Shown here piece by piece: positions 52,809 to 62,955 of a DNA stretch of 64,000 nucleotides. The notes under the pieces are model-generated. The model saw only the letters and a list, made by a program, of their open reading frames with translations, ran no database searches and was not told the origin of the DNA. Each line of letters opens with the position of its first letter. Within the stretch, counting starts at the first letter, position 1. The translations under genes were made by a program, and so were the position numbers. This stretch comes from Rhodanobacter sp. B04 (GTDB taxonomy: Bacteria > Pseudomonadota > Gammaproteobacteria > Xanthomonadales > Rhodanobacteraceae): assembly GCF_002001125.1 (NCBI RefSeq), contig NZ_MUNV01000005.1:558001-622000 (forward strand), given 5' to 3'.

Positions 52809-54203
52809 ATGCACATCGGTATCGATTTCGGCACCAGCTATTCGGCCGCCGCAGCCATCATCGATGGCAAGCTGACCCTGGTGCGCTTCGGCGACGCCGA
52901 GCAGTTCCGCACGGCGGTGTTCTTCCCCGAACGGGTGCCGGACCCCAGCGACTTCAGCTTGACCCCGGCACTGGAAGCACAACTGGAGGCCCAGCTGCGT
53001 CTGGCGCGGACCCAGCAGCGCCAGCTGGCCGCGGCTGCCGCGGCACATGGACAGACACCCGCATCGCGCAGCGAAGGCGAACTGCGCCGCGAGGCACTGC
53101 GCGTGGTACGCCGGCAGTGGCTGGAGGAACAGACCCGCGCCGTCGGCGCCTCGGTCGCCAGTTTCCAGCACGCGCTGTTTGGCGAGGAAGCGGTGGAAGG
53201 CTATCTGGAAAGCGGCGGCGGCAACCTGATCGAGTCGCCCAAGTCGATGTTTGGCTATCGGCTCGACCCGCAGGTGCGCAAGGTGATCGTGCACATCGCC
53301 ACGCATATCCTCGAACACATCCGCCTCACCGCCAGCCGCCAGTTCGGCGTGCCGGTCCGCGGCGCGGTGATCGGGCGGCCGGTGGAGTTCCGCAGCTCGA
53401 TGGGCGCGCAGGGCTCGGCGCAGGCGATCGAGATCCTGCGCGAGGCCGCCGCGGCGGCCGGCTTCGACAGCGTGACCTTTCTGGAAGAACCGGCCGCCGC
53501 CGCGATGCATTACCACCAGAGCCTGCAGCAACGGCAGCACGCGCTGATCGTCGACATCGGCGGCGGCACCACCGACGTGGCGCATGCCCGGCTCGGCGGC
53601 GGCGAAGCCGCGTGCATCGCGCGCAGCTGGGGCCTGCCCAAGGGCGGCACCGACCTCGACGTGAGCGTCAGCCTGCACGGCTTCATGCCGCAACTGGGCA
53701 AGGATCGGATCAGCATGCCCGCGCACCGCTACGTGGATGCCGCCAGCGTGCACAACCTGCCCAAGCAGCGCGAGTTCCGTCAGCAGAACTACCGCCTGAT
53801 CGACGAGCCCTACGGCTCGCGCCTGCGCGCCCTGCAGGAACCGGGCGCCACCACCCGGCTCAACCAGGCCGCCGAGCGCAGCAAGATCACCCTGAGCGCG
53901 TCGACACGCCATCGCGCCGAGCTGGACTTCATCGAGCATGGCCTGGCGGTCGAACTCGACAGCGAGGATTTCCACAGCGCCATCGCCTCGTTTCTGGGCC
54001 AGATGGAGCGCACCCTCGCGACCGTGCGCAACGACCTCGACGAACTCCCCGCCAGCGTCTTCCTCACCGGCGGCACGTCGCGCTCGCCGCAAGTCAAGGA
54101 GCGCGTGCAAGCCTGCTTTCCGGAGATCCCGCTGGTGCTGGGCGACCCCTCGCTGGGCGTGGTGTCCGGGTTGGCCGTGGCGGCGAGCGAGGCTGATCGC
54201 TGA
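52809..54203 (+). CDS. Hsp70 family protein (YegD-like)
   Basis: A 464-residue ATPase of the actin/Hsp70 fold. GIDFGTSYSAAAAIIDGK is the phosphate-1 motif, LIVDIGGGTTDVAHARLG the phosphate-2 motif, and SVFLTGGTSRSPQVKERV the adenosine motif. It resembles E. coli YegD, which lacks the substrate-binding domain of DnaK. An inserted helical segment (residues about 55-95) is rich in Glu, Arg and Ala. No DnaJ or GrpE gene is near. The client or partner is unknown. A single gene with its own promoter. Confidence 0.92.
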   Translation: MHIGIDFGTSYSAAAAIIDGKLTLVRFGDAEQFRTAVFFPERVPDPSDFSLTPALEAQLEAQLRLARTQQRQLAAAAAAHGQTPASRSEGELRREALRVVRRQWLEEQTRAVGASVASFQHALFGEEAVEGYLESGGGNLIESPKSMFGYRLDPQVRKVIVHIATHILEHIRLTASRQFGVPVRGAVIGRPVEFRSSMGAQGSAQAIEILREAAAAAGFDSVTFLEEPAAAAMHYHQSLQQRQHALIVDIGGGTTDVAHARLGGGEAACIARSWGLPKGGTDLDVSVSLHGFMPQLGKDRISMPAHRYVDAASVHNLPKQREFRQQNYRLIDEPYGSRLRALQEPGATTRLNQAAERSKITLSASTRHRAELDFIEHGLAVELDSEDFHSAIASFLGQMERTLATVRNDLDELPASVFLTGGTSRSPQVKERVQACFPEIPLVLGDPSLGVVSGLAVAASEADR

Positions 54204-54223
54204 TCGTCGACGCGCCTAGCTCG

Positions 54224-54445
54224 TCAGGCAGCATCCGTCCAGGTCGACTCGATGTCGGCCTTTACTGCGTCATCCATGGTCGCCACGGGGACGCCTGGCA
54301 TGTCATGGACACAGCCGTGTCGCATGCCGGCGTAATCACCCTCATGGCGAAAGGTCGCTGTCCAGTTCACACGGCCCGCGCTCGCGGGCTGGTAGTCCCC
54401 TTCGTAGGCGAAGCCATTGCTCGTCTTGCCGGAGACATTGCTCAT
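54224..54445 (-). CDS. Small protein of unknown function (73 residues)
   Basis: The product starts MSNVSGKTSNGFAYEGDYQ and contains VNWTATFRHEGDYAGMRHG and PGVPVATMDDAVKADIESTW. It looks like a small beta-rich cytoplasmic protein. The start has a distant GAGG ribosome site. No family is recognised. It diverges from the DUF6765 gene with about 136 bases between starts, so the two may share regulation. Confidence 0.6.
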   Translation of the reverse strand: MSNVSGKTSNGFAYEGDYQPASAGRVNWTATFRHEGDYAGMRHGCVHDMPGVPVATMDDAVKADIESTWTDAA

Positions 54446-54581
54446 CGCTGAAAAAGCCTCTTGGCGTGCATGGATTGTCAGCATAGGCTCTTTGCCGGAA
54501 CAGCAGCGTCATTTGCTCGGTATGTGACTGCCGTTTGCAGCTATCTTTGCCATGGCTGGAACCCGTCAGGACGGTGGCTCG

Positions 54582-55658
54582 ATGAACATCGACTTTCACT
54601 ACGGCGTGATCTACCTGCTGGGCCGGCTCGCCGGACTGGAAAAGCCGGACGCGGAAACGGTGGCGCATGCCTGCCAGTACGTGGATGACTCGACCGTCTC
54701 CGGCGTGCTCGAGTTCGAGGGCGGCGAAAGCTACGAGCGATTTGCCAGCGCGCACAAGATGTTCGACTACATGAACATCGACAACACCAGCGACAAGCGC
54801 ATCTGGGCGCCATTCCACTTCCTGCCCGCCGGCGAAGGCAGCACGCTGGAGGACAAGTCGGTCTGCAAACCCGACAGCACGATCGCGCGGGAAATGGTCA
54901 CCCACGCCATCGACAGCCGTGGCGCGGAGAACGCACTGCACCGGCTCGGCATCACCCTGCATGTCTACATCGACACCTGGGCGCACCAGAACTTCAGCGG
55001 CACGATCAGCGACCACAACGTGGTGAGGTCACTTAGCAGCGACGACGTCACGCACGAGACCTGGCTGGGCAAACTGAAGCAGTCGCTCGACGACGTGGTG
55101 CATACGGCCCAAACCGGCTTCCTCGACCACGTGGTGAAACTTGGCCATGGTGCCGCCCTGTACTTTCCCGACCAGCCGTGGGCGAAGTGGGAGTACGAAA
55201 ATGGACACGGCCTGAAGTTCAAGCGCGACAACCTGCTTATCTTCATGGAAGCAGCCGACATGGCCTACCGCGCCATCAAGGGATTTCACAGCGGCGACAG
55301 CGCGTATGCCCAGCAAGCGGGACTGCCGCCGGATGTCAGCGCCGCACTGGCGACGCTGCTTGGCTCCAACCGCAGTGCTGACCCCGTCGAGCGATTGCAG
55401 GTGCTGACCCGGGCATTCGCCAGTGGCAGCGTCCCCGGCTTCGCGGAAGACATTCCCGCCTACGTTTCCAAGGGATCGGGCTCGTGGAAGGACCTCGCCA
55501 CCGGCATCACCGATGCGGATGCCGACGGCGACCGCCTGCCGACCTGGTGCGAGCGATTCGAACAGTCCGACTACCGCAAATTCCACGATGCCATCAAGGA
55601 GCATCGGTTCGTCGTGACGCAGCTCATCCTGCCCAGGCACGGCGTCAGACTGGCTTGA
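54582..55658 (+). CDS. DUF6765 family protein
   Basis: The 358-residue protein matches the DUF6765 family by its opening NIDFHYGVIYLLGRLAGLE and SQYVDDST-like ACQYVDDSTVSGVLEF. AHKMFDYMNID, WAPFHFLPAGE and HRLGITLHVYIDTWAHQNF follow. The last motif (H-x3-D-x3-H) is reminiscent of the zinc site of phospholipase C/S1-P1 nuclease folds. No signal peptide is visible. The alternative start ten codons upstream adds an unlikely N-terminus. A zinc-hydrolase role is inference; no function is established. Confidence 0.85.
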   Translation: MNIDFHYGVIYLLGRLAGLEKPDAETVAHACQYVDDSTVSGVLEFEGGESYERFASAHKMFDYMNIDNTSDKRIWAPFHFLPAGEGSTLEDKSVCKPDSTIAREMVTHAIDSRGAENALHRLGITLHVYIDTWAHQNFSGTISDHNVVRSLSSDDVTHETWLGKLKQSLDDVVHTAQTGFLDHVVKLGHGAALYFPDQPWAKWEYENGHGLKFKRDNLLIFMEAADMAYRAIKGFHSGDSAYAQQAGLPPDVSAALATLLGSNRSADPVERLQVLTRAFASGSVPGFAEDIPAYVSKGSGSWKDLATGITDADADGDRLPTWCERFEQSDYRKFHDAIKEHRFVVTQLILPRHGVRLA

Positions 55659-55897
55659 AAAAAGTGCGTGCGCAGCCCTCGGCTAGCGACCACTGCCACG
55701 AACCGAAACCTGCAACGACAGCGCGCCACCCTCGCTGCGCTGCCATCGTCCCCTGCCATGCGACCGCACCGAAGCCGTTGCGATCCCCAGCCACCGAGCG
55801 CGCGCATCCAGCAGGCGCGACGCGCGCGACAGTGCCGCCGCGGCGCAACCTCTAGGCCTTAGAGCCGACGCTGCCCAAGCCGGCAACGTCCGCTTGG

Positions 55898-56839
55898 TTA
55901 CCGCTCGACCAAAGCCTTTGCGGGATGCGCCAACGCGAAATCGATCGCTGCACACACCGCTGCCGCCTGTGCGGCGTTGCATTGCTCGGGCGTGGCGCGC
56001 GGACTGTCCGGATAGACCTCGGTGGTGGTCTTGTACGGCGCGCTGGTGATGCCGGCGCAGAGACCAAGCTCGCTGAGCGCATACTCGATGACACCCGGCG
56101 CCACCACCGGCGAACCGATGATTTCGCCCTTGGCATCGGCCGGGGCAATGTGGGTGACTTTCGCCACCGCCGCGATGACCGCCTGCTGGAACGCCGGTTG
56201 CGGATGCGCGCTGTCGTCGACCAGATAGAAACCGTCGGGAATTTCACCCGGTTCGTACGCCTTGCCGTCGCGGGCGGCCAGCGCCGGGCGGAACTCGCTC
56301 TCGTCGCTGTCGGTGGTTTCATGCAAGTCGATGTGCATCAGCACGCGATCGCGGAACGGCGCGACCAGCTGCATCAGCGCGGCCGATTCGCGCGCCGGGC
56401 TGTTCTCGCGGAACGAGCGGTTCGGGTCGAGCGCATCCGCGTTCCAGCGATGAATCCGCTCGTAGGCCCACGGGCTGACGCACGGCGCGACGACCAGGTT
56501 GGCCCGGCCGGCATAGCTCGTCGCATGCTGCTCGACGAACTGCAGCGCGCCGTGCACGCCGCTGGTTTCATAACCATGCACGCCGCCCGTCACCAGCATG
56601 ATGGGAAGTTCATCGCGCCAGTCGCGGCTCATGATCGCGAACAGCGGATAGCTGTGAGGCGCGTAATCAAGCCGGCCGTACTCCGACACGTCGAAGCGCG
56701 CGCGCAGTGCCTCGATCACACTCAGCACGTCCGCGGCGTAACTACGCTGGGCGGTTTGCCGCGACAGCCATTCCGCCCTCTCCGGCTTGCCCCAGGGGAG
56801 CCCGGGTGTACCGATCGGATAAGGTGCATGGTTGCTCAT
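55898..56839 (-). CDS. M14 family zinc carboxypeptidase-like protein
   Basis: A 313-residue protein of the M14 fold. The zinc-binding motif is GGVHGYETSGVHGALQF (HxxE) near residue 87, the third ligand lies in MHIDLHETTDSDES, and TTTEVYPDSPRAT holds the probable catalytic Glu. NRSFRENSPARES provides substrate-binding residues. Unlike secreted carboxypeptidases it has no signal peptide. Its relatives include succinylglutamate desuccinylase-like and peptidoglycan-recycling enzymes; the substrate is unknown. Confidence 0.87.
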   Translation of the reverse strand: MSNHAPYPIGTPGLPWGKPERAEWLSRQTAQRSYAADVLSVIEALRARFDVSEYGRLDYAPHSYPLFAIMSRDWRDELPIMLVTGGVHGYETSGVHGALQFVEQHATSYAGRANLVVAPCVSPWAYERIHRWNADALDPNRSFRENSPARESAALMQLVAPFRDRVLMHIDLHETTDSDESEFRPALAARDGKAYEPGEIPDGFYLVDDSAHPQPAFQQAVIAAVAKVTHIAPADAKGEIIGSPVVAPGVIEYALSELGLCAGITSAPYKTTTEVYPDSPRATPEQCNAAQAAAVCAAIDFALAHPAKALVER

Positions 56840-56969
56840 CGCGTGGCTCGCTCTGCATGGATATCAAGCCTGCGACTTTAACACCGGACTGAAACGCCGA
56901 CCGGCACGGCAGTCGGCCAGTGTGCCTCGGCGCAACTCGACAGGGGTTTGACTGGCCTGCCGGATCTGC

Positions 56970-58346
56970 CTACTTGGCCACGCCGACCGGCGATTCCAGA
57001 ATGTCCGTCAGCGGCTTGCCCTGGATCGTGCCGAGCGAAACGTGCAGGAGCTGCGCGATCGTCGGCGCAATGTCGACATTGAGGAAGGCGGGGATTTCAC
57101 CCTTCGGCCGTATGCCGAAACCCGCCGCAATGAAGATGCCCTGCATCAGGGGATCCGAGTTCGGATAACCGTGGTCGCCGACTTCCTTGGTCGCTGTCAC
57201 ATAGTCGCCCGTGTCGCCCTCCCGGAAAGCGTAGCCGTCGGTGGCGTAGAGCAGCAGGTCAGGCGCCTGATCGCTCTGTGCCGGCGTCGGCCAGCCTGAC
57301 TTCGCCGCCTCGGCGGGCGTCAGTACCGAGCGGATGCCGGGCTTGCCCGCGAAGAGCGATTTCAGCGCCGCGGTCGAAGCCGCCGTCGCGTGCCGCTGGT
57401 AGATCAGGGCGTAACCCCCGTCGACGATGCTGTAGCTGGGCTGGGTCGCCGAGGCCGCCTGCAGGCCGGCCTGCTTGAGCAGGACGTTGGGGTGCAACAG
57501 CTGGTGCACGCTGCGCTGACCGTGGTCGGAGACGATGATGAAGGTCGTGCGGTCGAAGTCGCCGGCGGCGCGCACCGCGTCGACGACCTCCTTCACGCGG
57601 TCATCGAGGAAGGCGATCGTGTTGCGTCCCGAGTCGTTGCCGAAGCCGGTCTCGTGCTCGATGCTGTCGAGCGCCAGCAGATGCAGCAACAGCAGGTCGG
57701 GGTGATGCTGCCGGATGATGTCGATCGCCGCGCGGGTATACATACGATCGCGCCAGGCCTGGGATGGCTCGCCGAAATGCACGAGCTGGTCATGGGTGAT
57801 CACGCCCTGCCGCAGCAGATCCTGCTCGATCGCGCCGTCGGGATCGGGGCGCTCGGCGAATGGCCAGTCGATGCCCGCTGCGTCCTCGATGGCGACCCAG
57901 TCCACCTGCGCCGTGGTGAGCCCCGCCTGGTGCGCGGCATCGTAGACGGTGGGAACGGCGACCAGCCGGGACTTCGGCACCCACATCTCGATCCTGGGTG
58001 GCGTGGCGGCGCGCTGGTTGACGATGAGCCCGTTGACCAGCACGTGGTGCAGGCTTGCGTCGTCGCCGGTGACCATGGCGGTGTGGTTGGGCCAGGTGAT
58101 GGTGGGATTGATCGGCTGCATGGCAACCGCATAGGCGCCTCGCCGCATCAACGCCTGCAGCGTGGGCGCCGGCAGCTCCGGCTCATGCAGGCTGGCCGCA
58201 GCAAAGGCGTCCAGGCTGATCACCACGACCTTCGGCCCCTGCGCGGCAGGCGCCGCCTGTGCGCAAAGCGGAAGCCCGACGCTGCACGCAAGGAACAGCG
58301 CCGCGGCAACGGCGTTTCGAAGCAAACTGGAGGCTGGGCACATCAT
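56970..58346 (-). CDS. Alkaline phosphatase superfamily phosphodiesterase, exported
   Basis: The 458-residue protein starts with a signal peptide (LLRNAVAAALFLACSVGL, cleavage after AQA). It resembles nucleotide pyrophosphatases/phosphodiesterases. VVVISLDAFAAASLHE holds the first metal ligands, and the nucleophile Thr is in NPTITWPNHTAMVTGD. LLLLHLLALDSIEHETG and FIIVSDHGQRSVHQLL hold further metal ligands, and KEVGDHGYPNSDPLMQGIF the last His. GAGAGGA precedes the start. It may hydrolyse nucleotides or other phosphodiesters outside the cytoplasm. Confidence 0.9.
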   Translation of the reverse strand: MMCPASSLLRNAVAAALFLACSVGLPLCAQAAPAAQGPKVVVISLDAFAAASLHEPELPAPTLQALMRRGAYAVAMQPINPTITWPNHTAMVTGDDASLHHVLVNGLIVNQRAATPPRIEMWVPKSRLVAVPTVYDAAHQAGLTTAQVDWVAIEDAAGIDWPFAERPDPDGAIEQDLLRQGVITHDQLVHFGEPSQAWRDRMYTRAAIDIIRQHHPDLLLLHLLALDSIEHETGFGNDSGRNTIAFLDDRVKEVVDAVRAAGDFDRTTFIIVSDHGQRSVHQLLHPNVLLKQAGLQAASATQPSYSIVDGGYALIYQRHATAASTAALKSLFAGKPGIRSVLTPAEAAKSGWPTPAQSDQAPDLLLYATDGYAFREGDTGDYVTATKEVGDHGYPNSDPLMQGIFIAAGFGIRPKGEIPAFLNVDIAPTIAQLLHVSLGTIQGKPLTDILESPVGVAK

Positions 58347-58534
58347 GCGGTCCTCTCGCTGGAGAATAGGCGTCTGTCGGAACACTGCGTAAGCCAATTG
58401 ATTGCGGTCGCCGATCGTCCCGCTTGCCAGGAACAGTCTGGACAGCTCGTCATCCCGGCGGAAGCTGGGACCCAGTACCGCTTGAAGATACCGAAGACGC
58501 TGGAATGATGGACACAGACTTATCCAGGCCATCG

Positions 58535-60088
58535 TCAGCGGACACTTTTCAACCAGTCGAGAACGCGTCGCACCCACGCGCCTGCCCGATCCGGATTCCA
58601 TACGAAAGTCGCCACGCTCTGCGGCGGCAGCGCATATTGGAAACCGGCCTGGCCCTGCATCACCGAGATGCGGCGCGCCTGCGCATTGCTGTTTACCATC
58701 ACCAGCACGATGCTCCCGTCAGCGGCATTCCGGAACGCCACGTTGTCGATGCCCTTGTCGGTGGCGCTCGATCCCACCCGGACGGCACCGGGCAAGACGA
58801 AGCGGCTGAAGTGGGCGAACGCATAGTATTCATCGTTGCGACTCACCGCACCCGTGCGCGAGTCGATGGTGACCACGCCCTTGCAGGCATCACATCCGCC
58901 GAAATGGGGGCCGTGCTGCTCGTCGAGCGCCAGGTTCCAGTACACGACACCGCGCGCCCATTGCCTGAGTCCGGCGAGCAGCAGGTCTCGCGTGAACCAG
59001 AGCAGCTCACCGTTCTTGCTGGACTCCCAGTCGCCGCCGGAACACTCGGTGATGTAGGCGTCCTTCTTCGGAAACGCGCGATGCACCTTGCCCTGCGCAT
59101 ACGGGCTGCCGCTGTAGCAGTGCCAGGCAACGCCATCGATATAGCGCGCCGCATCGGGGTCGGCCAGCACGCCCAAGGGCTGCTCCGGCTGGTCCCAGTT
59201 ATGGTCCCACTCGAGAATGCGTGTCCTTGGCTTGCGGTTGGCCAACGCCGGGCCGAGATACTGCGCGATGAGGCGCACCCGCGTGGCCGCAGGCAATTCC
59301 ATGCCTGGGTAGGTCACCGGCACAAAGCCCGGCTCGTTTTGCAGGGTCAAGGCGAAGATGGGGATGCCGTAGCCGCGATAGGCATCGAGATACTTGACGA
59401 GATAGTCCGCGTAGGTGCTTTCGTACTGCGGCAGCAACGCCCCGCCAATCAGGTTTTCGCTGTCCTTCATCCACGCCGGCGCGCTCCACGGCGACGCGAC
59501 GATGCGCAGCTGGGGATCGACGGCCATGAGCTCGCGTACCGTCGGTATCACGTCATGCAAATTGGCGGCGACATTGAAATGCTGCAATGCCGGATCGACC
59601 TGGCCGAACGGAAGATCGTCCAGGGTGTATTGCTGCAGCGAGAAATCCGAGGCGCCGATGGTCAGGCGCAGCATGTTCAGATCGAGGTTGGGTGGCGGCC
59701 CGAACAGTTCCTGCAACAACGCGCCGCGCTGCTGCTCGCTCATCCTGTTCTGCAGCAACCACGCCGACGAGTCTGTCAGCGCGGCGCCGAAGCCGACGAT
59801 GGATTGATAGGTCTTGTGGGTGTCGATGACCACATCGGCGGGCAGCGACCCGCCGGCACTCATCTCGATGTCGGGCTGCTGCACCAGGCGCAGCCGGCGA
59901 TCCGCCGTGCTCAGCCACAGCTGGACGGTGGGCATCATCGGATGCATCGTGGGGGTGACCTTCGGCCCGGCCGCGGGAGACCTGCGGCGCGGCGCATGAA
60001 GGGAAGCCAGTGCAAGCAAGCTGATCAAGGCGACGGATGCCATGGCCACCCAACCGGGAACGCCTTTGCGCTCATCCATGGTGCGCAC
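58535..60088 (-). CDS. Glycoside hydrolase family 30 enzyme
   Basis: The 517-residue protein has an N-terminal membrane anchor or signal (VAMASVALISLLALASLH), then a GH30 catalytic barrel with a C-terminal beta-domain. Conserved residues are FGAALTDSSAWLLQN, ALTLQNEPGFVPVTYPG (acid/base Glu) and DAYITECSGGDWES (nucleophile Glu). The sequence resembles the glucosylceramidase/beta-1,6-glucanase branch. Linkage specificity cannot be decided. Two starts nine bases apart (GTG, ATG) are possible. Next to GH3 and a TonB-dependent receptor, it probably trims imported or surface-bound beta-glucans. Confidence 0.92.
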   Translation of the reverse strand: MRTMDERKGVPGWVAMASVALISLLALASLHAPRRRSPAAGPKVTPTMHPMMPTVQLWLSTADRRLRLVQQPDIEMSAGGSLPADVVIDTHKTYQSIVGFGAALTDSSAWLLQNRMSEQQRGALLQELFGPPPNLDLNMLRLTIGASDFSLQQYTLDDLPFGQVDPALQHFNVAANLHDVIPTVRELMAVDPQLRIVASPWSAPAWMKDSENLIGGALLPQYESTYADYLVKYLDAYRGYGIPIFALTLQNEPGFVPVTYPGMELPAATRVRLIAQYLGPALANRKPRTRILEWDHNWDQPEQPLGVLADPDAARYIDGVAWHCYSGSPYAQGKVHRAFPKKDAYITECSGGDWESSKNGELLWFTRDLLLAGLRQWARGVVYWNLALDEQHGPHFGGCDACKGVVTIDSRTGAVSRNDEYYAFAHFSRFVLPGAVRVGSSATDKGIDNVAFRNAADGSIVLVMVNSNAQARRISVMQGQAGFQYALPPQSVATFVWNPDRAGAWVRRVLDWLKSVR

Positions 60089-60133
60089 AAAACCTGTCGA
60101 CCACGTTCCGGCTCACTTGCGACAACCCCACGA

Positions 60134-62752
60134 TCACGGCGCTCCCAGGCTTGCACATGGCAAGTCGGTGCGTCCAGCCGCCGTACCCGCGACGATTTTC
60201 ACGTCGGCAAACGCGGCGGAAAATGGCGGCGATGCCAGCACGCCGAACGGCACATCGACGTGCGAGAGGTCGGCGCCGTTCCTGGCGAAGCACGCTAACG
60301 GGATCGACACGGTATGGCGGGTACCGTTCGCATAGCGGCCAAAGGTCTGTGCAAGGTCGACACTGGTCGTGCAGTGGTCGCCACATCCCATGTAAACCTT
60401 CAGCGGCCCCTTGGCGGGCGTGGCGATCACCACATCGAATTGCAGGGCCGCATGGGTGGCCAGCAGCGGCATCAGGTTCCTCGGCTGCGGACTGCGCGCA
60501 AAAAATCGGCCGGCGCCGAGCCAGCTGACGGACTTGGCATCCTGCTGGGTGTTGACTTGCACCGTGCGCAAACGCAGCAGCGGATGACTGGCCGGCCACT
60601 CGATCACGGCGTTCAGATCGGAACCGATGTCATGCGCGGGCTGCTCCGGATTCGCACCGGCCAGGTACATCGAGAACGGCGGCACGGCAAGCGTGTGGAA
60701 CACCGACAGTACCGACGCTTCGGCACAGGCGTCGACGGCCGGATCGGTAGGCAGCATACCCATCGCATGCTTGGCGGGATAGCGCAGCCCGTAGCCGGGC
60801 GCGAACAGCCAGCGCGTCGCCTTGGCACTGCCATTGCTTGCGTCGGGACAGGGAACACCGGGCCACGGCATGGCGAGTGTCCCGCTGAAATTGTAGGAAC
60901 CCGCACCGGCATGGCCTGCAAACAGCACGTCGGCCACGCCCGCGCCTTCGGTCCCGGGCAACCAGGCGGCCACGAACGCATCGGAGAGATTGAGCAGGTT
61001 GTTGACGTAGAGCGGACGCCCGGCCACGAACACGGTAACGACGGGCTTGTGGCCCTTGGCCACCGTCTGCAAGACCGCCAGATCCTCCGGATGACGATCG
61101 CTATGCCGCAGCGTCGCCGACGGCATGATGTCGCCCAGGGTCTCCGCATAGGGCGTCTCGCCAATCACCACAACGATGGCATCGAAGGGCTGCAGATCGA
61201 CGCCCTGTGCCGTTTCGCTGTAGGTGACATTCGCCGGGCCGGCGGCCTGGCGCAACCCGTCCAGGATCGTCTCGCCATGGGGGAAATCGGCATTGCCGTT
61301 GCCGGTGCCCTGCCAGGTCAGCGACCAGCCGCCGGTTTGGTTGGGCAGGCTGTCGGCATTCTTTCCCACGACCAGGATTTTCCTGCCCGGCTTCAACGGC
61401 AGCACGTCGTGGTTGTTCTTCAACAGCACCAGCGATTCCCGCACGGCGCGGCGCGCCAGCTCGCGGCTCTGCAATGACCCGGCAGCACCGGCCCCTGCGC
61501 GCTGCGAAGGCCGCGTGCCGAACAGGCCCATGCGCAACTTGGCGCGAACGATCCGGCTGACGGCGTCATCGATGCGCGCCATCGGGATCTGGCCGTCCTC
61601 GACCTGGCGGATGGTGTTCGCGATGAAGGCCTTCCAGTCATCGGGCACCATCACCATGTCGATGCCGGCATTGATCGCCTGCGGGCAACTGGCGTTGCTG
61701 CAGCCCGGCAACTGGCCGATCGCATTCCAGTCGGAAACGACAAAGCCATCGAATCCCATCTTCTCCTTCAGCGCATCGGTCAACAAGGCGTGCGCGCCGG
61801 ACATTTTTCCGTAATTGATGCCGGCGCCCACGTCGTCCCAACTGCTGTAGGACGCCATCACGCTCTGCACTCCGGCTTCGAGCGCGCCGAAGTAACCCGA
61901 TCCGTGCACGTTGATCATGTCGCTGAGGCTGACCCTGGCGTCACCCTGGTCCGTTCCGTTCCAGGTCGCGCCATCGCCGATGAAATGCTTGGCGGTCGCC
62001 ATCACGTTGTGGTCGCCGAAGCCACCTTGCAGCCCGGTGACGTAGGCGCGCGCATAGGCGCGCACCAGCGGGCCCTCGCTGGAAAAACTTTCGTAGGTGC
62101 GTCCCCAGCGGGCATTCTGTGCCACCGCGAGGGTCGGCGCGAACGCCCATTCCACGCCGGTGGCGCGCACCGCCCGGGCGGTTGCCGCGCCGATCTCCTC
62201 GATCAAGGCCGGGTCGTGCGCGGCGCCCAGGCCGATGTTGTGCGGGAATACCGTGGCGCCGAAGACATTGTTGTCCCCATGCACGGCATCGATGCCCCAG
62301 ATGACCGGCAGCTTGATCGCCGCATCGGTCGCCATCGATGCATCGTAATAACGGTCGGACAACGCCAGCCAATCGGCGATCCCGGCGTGCTTGCTCCCGC
62401 CGGGCCAGGAGCCGCCGCCATTGAGTACCGAGCCGATATAAAACTTCGTCACCTCGGCCGGCGTGATCGACTTGATCTCGGCCTGGGTCATCTGACCGAT
62501 TTTCTGGGCGAGACTCATGCTTGCCACGATGTGCCGCACGCGCGCTTCCAGCGCGGGATCGGTGGAAACGCGGCTCTTGATCGCCGGCCAGTCCGTATAG
62601 CGGGTCCGCTCCGGCACGCCATCGCTGGCCGATGGCGCCGCCAAAGATGGAACGTCTTTCGCCGCGGCCGTGTCGGCCGCCAGCACGCTGGCCGCGCACT
62701 CGAGCATCGCCAGCGCTGCGCATACCAACCACAAGCATCGGGTAGGGACCAT
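60134..62752 (-). CDS. Glycoside hydrolase family 3 beta-glucosidase, exported
   Basis: An 872-residue enzyme with a signal peptide (MVPTRCLWLVCAALAMLECA). The GH3 N-terminal barrel contains KIGQMTQAEIKSI, the substrate-binding KHFIGDGATWNGTDQGDAR, and the nucleophile Asp in GFVVSDWNAIGQLPG. The second domain has LLKNNHDVLPLKPGRKILVV. A C-terminal region beyond residue 660 looks like an added beta-sandwich, as in ExoP-type exo-1,3/1,4-beta-glucanases. It splits glucose from beta-glucans or cello-oligosaccharides in the periplasm. GAGG lies before the start. Confidence 0.94.
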   Translation of the reverse strand: MVPTRCLWLVCAALAMLECAASVLAADTAAAKDVPSLAAPSASDGVPERTRYTDWPAIKSRVSTDPALEARVRHIVASMSLAQKIGQMTQAEIKSITPAEVTKFYIGSVLNGGGSWPGGSKHAGIADWLALSDRYYDASMATDAAIKLPVIWGIDAVHGDNNVFGATVFPHNIGLGAAHDPALIEEIGAATARAVRATGVEWAFAPTLAVAQNARWGRTYESFSSEGPLVRAYARAYVTGLQGGFGDHNVMATAKHFIGDGATWNGTDQGDARVSLSDMINVHGSGYFGALEAGVQSVMASYSSWDDVGAGINYGKMSGAHALLTDALKEKMGFDGFVVSDWNAIGQLPGCSNASCPQAINAGIDMVMVPDDWKAFIANTIRQVEDGQIPMARIDDAVSRIVRAKLRMGLFGTRPSQRAGAGAAGSLQSRELARRAVRESLVLLKNNHDVLPLKPGRKILVVGKNADSLPNQTGGWSLTWQGTGNGNADFPHGETILDGLRQAAGPANVTYSETAQGVDLQPFDAIVVVIGETPYAETLGDIMPSATLRHSDRHPEDLAVLQTVAKGHKPVVTVFVAGRPLYVNNLLNLSDAFVAAWLPGTEGAGVADVLFAGHAGAGSYNFSGTLAMPWPGVPCPDASNGSAKATRWLFAPGYGLRYPAKHAMGMLPTDPAVDACAEASVLSVFHTLAVPPFSMYLAGANPEQPAHDIGSDLNAVIEWPASHPLLRLRTVQVNTQQDAKSVSWLGAGRFFARSPQPRNLMPLLATHAALQFDVVIATPAKGPLKVYMGCGDHCTTSVDLAQTFGRYANGTRHTVSIPLACFARNGADLSHVDVPFGVLASPPFSAAFADVKIVAGTAAGRTDLPCASLGAP

Positions 62753-62955
62753 GGGAAGCCTCGTTTGTCTGGAGCATTCGCCTGACACTTTACAAGCGTG
62801 TGGTTTCCATTGAGGCACGCGGGCTGCACCGGCAGCATAATTCTGCAGCACGCGACTGCTGCGGCACCAGCCCGCGGGATATGAAGCACGCGCCTGGAGT
62901 CGCACCGGACGGACAAGGGCGCCGCGATGCGGCGCCTCGCGGCCCATCGCTAGGG

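Noticed and set aside
51516-54110. Very long minus-strand frame of 864 codons fusing extra sequence to the acyltransferase
   Set aside because: The upstream half is antisense to the Hsp70-like gene, which has clear nucleotide-binding motifs; the acyltransferase starts at its own ATG.
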